DNA of 35,546 nucleotides. Origin: Lachnospiraceae bacterium. Lineage in GTDB: Bacteria; Bacillota; Clostridia; Lachnospirales; Lachnospiraceae. The stretch spans positions 1 through 35,546 of the forward strand of contig SVEN01000028.1 in the NCBI GenBank assembly GCA_015057365.1, given 5' to 3'. Shown here piece by piece: positions 31,448 to 35,546 of this stretch; within the stretch, counting starts at the first letter, position 1, and each line of letters starts with the position of its first letter. The translations under genes and the position numbers were made by a program. The notes beneath the pieces were generated by a model that was not told the DNA's origin, ran no database searches, and saw only the letters and a list, made by a program, of their open reading frames with translations.

Positions 31448-31514
31448 AGTATGTTCCTCCTGAAATTGTTTTTGTATGAGCAACGTATGAGATTGTTCCA
31501 TACAGATTAGAAAT

Positions 31515-31543
31515 AGTATACCATAGAAACAGAGAAGTTTCCA
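31515..31543 (-). promoter_or_regulatory. Promoter of the GH13 gene
   Basis: On the minus strand: TGGAAA (31538-31543, four of six), a 17-base spacer and TATACT (31515-31520) with TGG extension. It leaves a leader of about 60 bases. Confidence 0.75.
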
Positions 31544-31623
31544 TGTCTAAATTTGGGTAATACGTCAATAAGTCAGAAACTTTTCCCTGCATAAAAAATA
31601 GTTTATAATTCGTAAAATTTTGC

Positions 31624-31651
31624 TTGCTTTTTCACGGAGATGTGGTAAAAT
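31624..31651 (+). promoter_or_regulatory. Promoter of the hybrid kinase gene
   Basis: TTGCTT (31624-31629), a 16-base spacer and TAAAAT (31646-31651) with TGG extension. A second possible -10, TATAAT (31604-31609), lies just upstream without a good -35. The rest of the 255-base gap to the GH13 gene is AT-rich with nothing else recognised. Confidence 0.65.
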
Positions 31652-31702
31652 AAAAAGGTATTTTTTGTAAAAAATCAGTCTACAAAAGCTCCGGGAGGAA
31701 CT

Positions 31703-33913
31703 ATGGAAAAGGAACAGAACAAAAAGTCGGTATTAGGTCGTTTCAGAAAGGTAGCAGTCGTGGTGTATATCATTCTTCTGCTTGTTTTTTGTTGCGCGGG
31801 ATACGGACTTTATTCTTTTTTCAGCGGAAATATCCGGGAGGAGCGCGGCAAGCATGTGACGGAGCTGACCGAGACTTTGGCGGAGCTGGCAGAATTGTAT
31901 GCATCCTCCAGAAGAGAAATGATTCAGCTTATGGGTGCGCATATTGACGGCAGCGAGTTTGAAAATGCAAAGGCTCTTTTGAAAGCCTTGGACGAGCAAA
32001 ACCGCTTGTTTGATATGGAAGAAAGTGACGTGTATGCGGTAGACGAAGACGGTATCTATTATAAATCCGACGGTACTACCGGTGTTTGGGAGAACAAGGA
32101 TTATCTGATTGAGAATATTGCGGAAGAACGTTTGTGGATTCGTTATGTGCCGGGAGAAGAAAAGAAACATCTGTTTTGCTGGATCGAGCTGGAAAATCCG
32201 ATTGTTTTGAAAGAAGAAAATAAGAAGCTGGAGTATTATACCGTAGTCATTGATTCCTCTCATTTGGAATATGCGTTGGTGTCCAATTCCTATGCGGAAA
32301 AGAGCAGTGTGTATATTCTCGGAAACGACGGTACACGTCTGTACCGGCAAAGTAAGATTTTTGATATTCCGTTGGAAGCCGATTATTTGCAGGAACTGGA
32401 ACGGAACGTGGAAGTTCTGAACGGTGATTGGGAAAAGCTGAAGAAGGTAGTTTCCAGCGATAAAGGAATCTATTCGATGGAGATTTCCTACGAGGGAATC
32501 GATTACTATCTGGCAACCTGTCCGGTGGCCAATATGCCGAACTGGAATTTGATGGTGGTGGTAGACAGTGATGTGGTGGTCGGTTCCGGAGCCGGGGCAG
32601 ATGACTATAAGTCGATGTTTTTCTGGGTTCTGGTGCTGATTTTAGTCGGTTTTATATCCGTTACCGTTATTTTATTTGTATACTTAAAGAGTAGAGAACG
32701 ACTGTCCAAGCAGCAAAAGGAAAGTGCAAAATTGTTAGAGCTGGCGGCAAAGGAGGCAAACCGCGCAAACCGTGCCAAGACGGAGCTGATGGCGCATATT
32801 TCCCATGATATTCGTACGCCGATCGGCGGTGTTATGGGTATGACTAACATTGCCCGCAGAAGTATCGAGGATAAGGAGAAGGTGGAGGATTGTCTGGATA
32901 AAATCGATGAATCGTCTTCGTATTTGCTTTCTCTTGTAAATAAGGTACTGGATCTTTCGAAAATCGAAAGCGGTGAGTTTAAGCTGGTAGAGGCTCCGTT
33001 TTCGGTGGAAGAGCTTTTGAAAGAATGTGTGGAGATGCTGGAGGGGCAGATAAAGGAAAACAAGATCTGGTTTTATAAAAAATTTCCACCGTTTGCGCAT
33101 TCGGCGGTGTTGGGTGACCGTTTGCATGTACAGCAGATTTTAATGAATATTCTCGGTAATGCGATGAAATATACGCCGGCCGGAGGGCAGGTGTCGTTCC
33201 TGGTAACGGAGCAGAAGTTAGCAGATGGCAGGGTAGAGTTCTGTTTTACCGTACAGGATACCGGTATCGGTATGGATTCGGAGTTTTTAAAACGTATATA
33301 CCAGCCGTATGCAAAGGCAGACGAAGATGAGGGAAAGCGTTACCACGGTACCGGTCTCGGTATGACCATAGCGAAGCAGTACATAGATGCCATGGGCGGC
33401 ACCATACAGGTAGAGAGCGAGCCGGGAAAAGGCAGCCGGTTTATTGTGCGGATTCCGTTTGCCATAGCGGAGGCACTTCCGGAAAAAGAAGAGGAAGGAA
33501 TTACCGTCACGAAGGCATTTAAAGGGAAGAAGATTCTTGCGGTGGAGGACGTACCGATTAACTTAAAGATTACGGTGTTCTTGCTGGAAAATATGGGCTT
33601 TACCGTAGATACGGCTTTAAATGGAATCGAGGCGGTGGAGGCATTTAAACGTTCCAAGGAAGGGGAATACGCGGCGATTCTTATGGATGTCATGATGCCG
33701 GAAATGGATGGTCTTGAGGCAACGGAAGTGATTCGTAAGCTGGAGCGTCCGGATGCGGCAACCATACCGATTGTGGCGGCAACCGCCAGTGCCTTTGAGG
33801 ATGACCGGGTTGCCATATTTAAGGCAGGGATGAACGGTTATTTGTTAAAACCGCTGAATGACGAGTCGGTGTACAGCGAAATGATGAAACAGATTTTTCC
33901 GGAAAGAGAATAG
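31703..33913 (+). CDS. Hybrid sensor histidine kinase with receiver domain
   Basis: This 736-residue protein starts behind CGGGAGGAA. It has a membrane helix (17-37), an extracellular sensor of about 265 residues (possibly Cache-like, unassigned) and a second helix (306-328). HisKA follows with SHDIRTP and phosphorylated His368. HATPase has N box ILGNAMKYTPAGG, DTGIGMD and GTGLGM. The receiver (609-736) has acidic pair Glu615-Asp616, phospho-acceptor Asp662 (LMDVMMPEMDG) and Lys717. It is a complete kinase with an attached receiver and no output domain, so the phosphate presumably passes to a separate Hpt or regulator encoded elsewhere, or the receiver tunes the kinase. The signal is unknown. 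Confidence 0.95.
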   Translation: MEKEQNKKSVLGRFRKVAVVVYIILLLVFCCAGYGLYSFFSGNIREERGKHVTELTETLAELAELYASSRREMIQLMGAHIDGSEFENAKALLKALDEQNRLFDMEESDVYAVDEDGIYYKSDGTTGVWENKDYLIENIAEERLWIRYVPGEEKKHLFCWIELENPIVLKEENKKLEYYTVVIDSSHLEYALVSNSYAEKSSVYILGNDGTRLYRQSKIFDIPLEADYLQELERNVEVLNGDWEKLKKVVSSDKGIYSMEISYEGIDYYLATCPVANMPNWNLMVVVDSDVVVGSGAGADDYKSMFFWVLVLILVGFISVTVILFVYLKSRERLSKQQKESAKLLELAAKEANRANRAKTELMAHISHDIRTPIGGVMGMTNIARRSIEDKEKVEDCLDKIDESSSYLLSLVNKVLDLSKIESGEFKLVEAPFSVEELLKECVEMLEGQIKENKIWFYKKFPPFAHSAVLGDRLHVQQILMNILGNAMKYTPAGGQVSFLVTEQKLADGRVEFCFTVQDTGIGMDSEFLKRIYQPYAKADEDEGKRYHGTGLGMTIAKQYIDAMGGTIQVESEPGKGSRFIVRIPFAIAEALPEKEEEGITVTKAFKGKKILAVEDVPINLKITVFLLENMGFTVDTALNGIEAVEAFKRSKEGEYAAILMDVMMPEMDGLEATEVIRKLERPDAATIPIVAATASAFEDDRVAIFKAGMNGYLLKPLNDESVYSEMMKQIFPERE

Positions 33914-33920
33914 AAACGGC

Positions 33921-33957
33921 AAGGGCCGGCGCAAAAAAAAGTGCGTACGGCCTTTTT
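33921..33957 (+). terminator. Terminator of the hybrid kinase gene
   Basis: AAGGGCCG with CGGCCTT (one bulge) around an inner GCGC/GTGC pair and an A8 loop, then TTTTT at 33953-33957. It lies seven bases after the stop codon. Confidence 0.88.
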
Positions 33958-34042
33958 GATTGTGAAATATAAGTGTATATCGGACGCGCGATAACATTTT
34001 AAATTTATTTCGGATTTAAGGATTCTTTAATAATTGTTCTGT

Positions 34043-34048
34043 TATGAT
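34043..34048 (+). promoter_or_regulatory. Possible -10 box of the ABC permease gene
   Basis: TATGAT lies 30 bases before the ATG at 34079. No convincing -35 is present at 16-18 bases, so the promoter may need an activator. Confidence 0.35.
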
Positions 34049-34078
34049 AGGGTTCAGAACGAGGAAAGGGGTAGTAAG

Positions 34079-35546
34079 ATGTACTTACGAATTCTAAAGA
34101 GAGATTTAAAGCGGAAGCGTACCATGAATGTGATTTTGCTGTTGTTTATCACACTGGCATCCATGTTTGTGGCCAGTAGTGTGAACAACATTATGAGTGT
34201 GACAACGGCACTGGATGATTATTTTGAGATGGCGGATGCGCCGGATTATCTGGGAGCCACCATGAATAAGGCAGAGACCGGAGAAATAGAGACATTACTT
34301 GACGGTGCGGATTCGGTAGATGGTTATCGGACGGAGCAGGTTATTTTTATGGCAAATACGATGGTGTCCAGTGATAACGAAGAGGCAGAAATCCTCGGAG
34401 GTACCATGTTGCTACAGGGAGATGCCGATTTGGCATTAAATTATTTTCTTTCGGATAACAGTGCCTTGAAAGATGTGGCGTCGGGAGAGGTGTATATGAC
34501 CGGTCATATGATGGAAAAGCAAAAGCTGTCCGTGGGTGACCGGGTGACGATAACGATAGAAGGCGTGAGCAAAGAGTTTCGGATTGCCGGCACTGTCAAT
34601 GATGCGGTGATGGGATCAAACGCAATGTCCATAACCCGTTATATTGTGGATGAAGAAGACTATGGATTCTTTTTTGATGAAGAAAAAATCTCCTCTATGT
34701 ACGGTGGTAAAATTTGCTATATCGAAACAGCGGATATTGATACCATGCTTACGGAACTGGGAGAGACCGGGGGAAGCTTTATGTTTTCCATGGACCGGGC
34801 GTATATGAGGTTTTGCTATATCTTTGATATGATTGTTACCGGTATTTTGTTGGCAGTCAGCGTGCTGTTTATTGTGATTTCCTTTGTGGTACTTCGGTTT
34901 ACCATTACCTTTACCCTGGCAGAAGAGTTCAGAGAAATCGGTGTAATGAAAGCCATCGGAATCAAAAATCGAAAGATTCGGGGGTTGTATCTTGTAAAGT
35001 ATGCACTTTTGGCGGTAATCGGTGCTGCCCTCGGGCTGGTGTTCAGTTACCCGTTCGGTACGATGCTTATGAAGGTATCTTCCAAGTCGGTGATACTAAC
35101 GGGAGAAAATGCTTATGGGGTGAACATACTTTGCAGTGTGGCGGTGGTAGCAGTGATTTTGCTGTTTTCTTACGGATGTACTCGGAAAGTAACCGGCTTT
35201 ACCCCGGTAGATGCCATACGGAACGGACAGACGGGGGAACGGTTCCGGAAAAAGGGTCTGATGAGTTTGGCGAAATCAAGACTGGGAACGACAGGCTTTT
35301 TGGCAATGAATGATATTGTCAGCAGTCCGAAACGATACGGTATTGTGACTTTGACCTTTACTCTGTGTTTATGTGTTACGTTAACATTGTCTGCATCGGC
35401 AACTACGTTAAAAAGCGATAAGTTGTTGCCTGCCTTTGATATGGTGGAATGTCACGCTATGGTTGGTATCAACGGTGGAGATGTAATGACCTTTATGGCA
35501 GAGGATGGGCGCACGGTATTAAAAGACTATTTGGCAGAGATGGAAG
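34079..35546 (+). CDS. FtsX/MacB-type ABC transporter permease, 5' part (cut by window end)
   Basis: The start is ATG 34079 behind GAGGAAAGGGG. The frame stays open to the window edge (489 codons seen). The protein opens with LRILKRDLKRKRTMNVILLLFITLASMFV: a basic amphipathic end and the first membrane helix. A large extracellular MacB-like periplasmic domain follows (about 45-255). Three helices come next (about 262-285, 310-330 and 345-365), with the cytoplasmic EIGVMKAIGIKNRKIRGLYL loop that contacts the ATPase in FtsX-domain permeases. A second half starts about 410 with another membrane segment, suggesting the usual two-FtsX-domain, about 800-residue layout. Such permeases extrude antimicrobial peptides or lipids rather than import. 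The ATPase gene should be just outside the window. Confidence 0.9.
   Translation, partial: MYLRILKRDLKRKRTMNVILLLFITLASMFVASSVNNIMSVTTALDDYFEMADAPDYLGATMNKAETGEIETLLDGADSVDGYRTEQVIFMANTMVSSDNEEAEILGGTMLLQGDADLALNYFLSDNSALKDVASGEVYMTGHMMEKQKLSVGDRVTITIEGVSKEFRIAGTVNDAVMGSNAMSITRYIVDEEDYGFFFDEEKISSMYGGKICYIETADIDTMLTELGETGGSFMFSMDRAYMRFCYIFDMIVTGILLAVSVLFIVISFVVLRFTITFTLAEEFREIGVMKAIGIKNRKIRGLYLVKYALLAVIGAALGLVFSYPFGTMLMKVSSKSVILTGENAYGVNILCSVAVVAVILLFSYGCTRKVTGFTPVDAIRNGQTGERFRKKGLMSLAKSRLGTTGFLAMNDIVSSPKRYGIVTLTFTLCLCVTLTLSASATTLKSDKLLPAFDMVECHAMVGINGGDVMTFMAEDGRTVLKDYLAEME

Noticed and set aside
31538-31600. Possible catabolite response element near the GH13 and kinase promoters
   Set aside because: No 14-base site matched the cre consensus well enough to call.
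1-35546. Mobile elements or phage genes
   Set aside because: No transposase, integrase or phage structural motifs and no terminal repeats of an insertion sequence were seen.

Overview
The window looks like chromosomal DNA of a low-to-mid GC Gram-positive Clostridia, most likely a gut or rumen Lachnospiraceae-type bacterium. The evidence is the strong AGGAGG-type ribosome binding sites, many lipoproteins with Clostridia-style signal peptides, repeated extended -10 promoters of the TGnTATAAT form, and the gene families present: GPH transporter next to a GH2 glycosidase, LicD, DUF4298 and a high-cysteine spore-coat-like protein. There are no tRNA or rRNA genes, CRISPR arrays, insertion sequences or phage genes. 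This is ordinary chromosome with an accessory flavour, and no gene-free stretch exceeds about 255 bases.

Left part (1-9,017). The 3' end of tuf with its terminator is followed by a small membrane protein. Next comes a compact operon of acyl/aminoacyl carrier protein, MBOAT acyltransferase, AMP-forming ligase and a PLP enzyme of the D-cysteine desulfhydrase/ACC deaminase family. The first three are the ingredients of D-alanylation (Dlt), but the order is C-B-A, there is no canonical DltD, and a PLP enzyme is attached. Converging on it is a second operon from a near-consensus promoter. It encodes an exported transglutaminase-like lipoprotein with Ig-like repeats, a membrane-anchored SGNH/DltD-like protein whose nucleophile position is Cys, and a small lipoprotein. 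Together these look like a variant system that puts an amino acid or related acyl group on a cell-surface polymer. It is the best candidate here for something undescribed.

Middle part (9,182-21,619). A broken AraC remnant abuts an intact AraC regulator. That regulator is divergent from a GH2 glycosidase and a GPH-family sugar transporter, forming a glycoside-use locus. A second operon holds a coiled-coil membrane protein, a LacA/Maa-type acetyltransferase and a zinc-ribbon Nudix hydrolase. A MerR-methyltransferase-DUF4298 triple fusion follows, behind a promoter with the 19-bp spacer and dyad typical of MerR control. Downstream of it is a lipoprotein with two domains resembling the C-terminal domain of ribosomal protein L7/L12. 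A complete polar amino-acid ABC importer (permease, ATPase, binding protein) ends this part.

Right part (21,620-35,546). A structured intergenic element of about 136 bases lies beside a repetitive 17-Cys protein on the minus strand, which has a possible sigma-K promoter. Then come a GT2-LicD fusion, a second LicD protein and a UTP-sugar pyrophosphorylase (a surface-glycan phosphodecoration operon), followed by a flavin reductase. Next are a diguanylate cyclase fused to a LacI-type ligand-binding domain, a GNAT acetyltransferase and a convergent GH13 amylase with an unusual helical tail. The window ends with a hybrid histidine kinase and the 5' part of an FtsX/MacB-type ABC permease cut by the window edge.

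Starts were moved from the longest open frame where a Shine-Dalgarno sequence clearly favours an internal ATG. Functions rest on motif reading only; no database search was possible.
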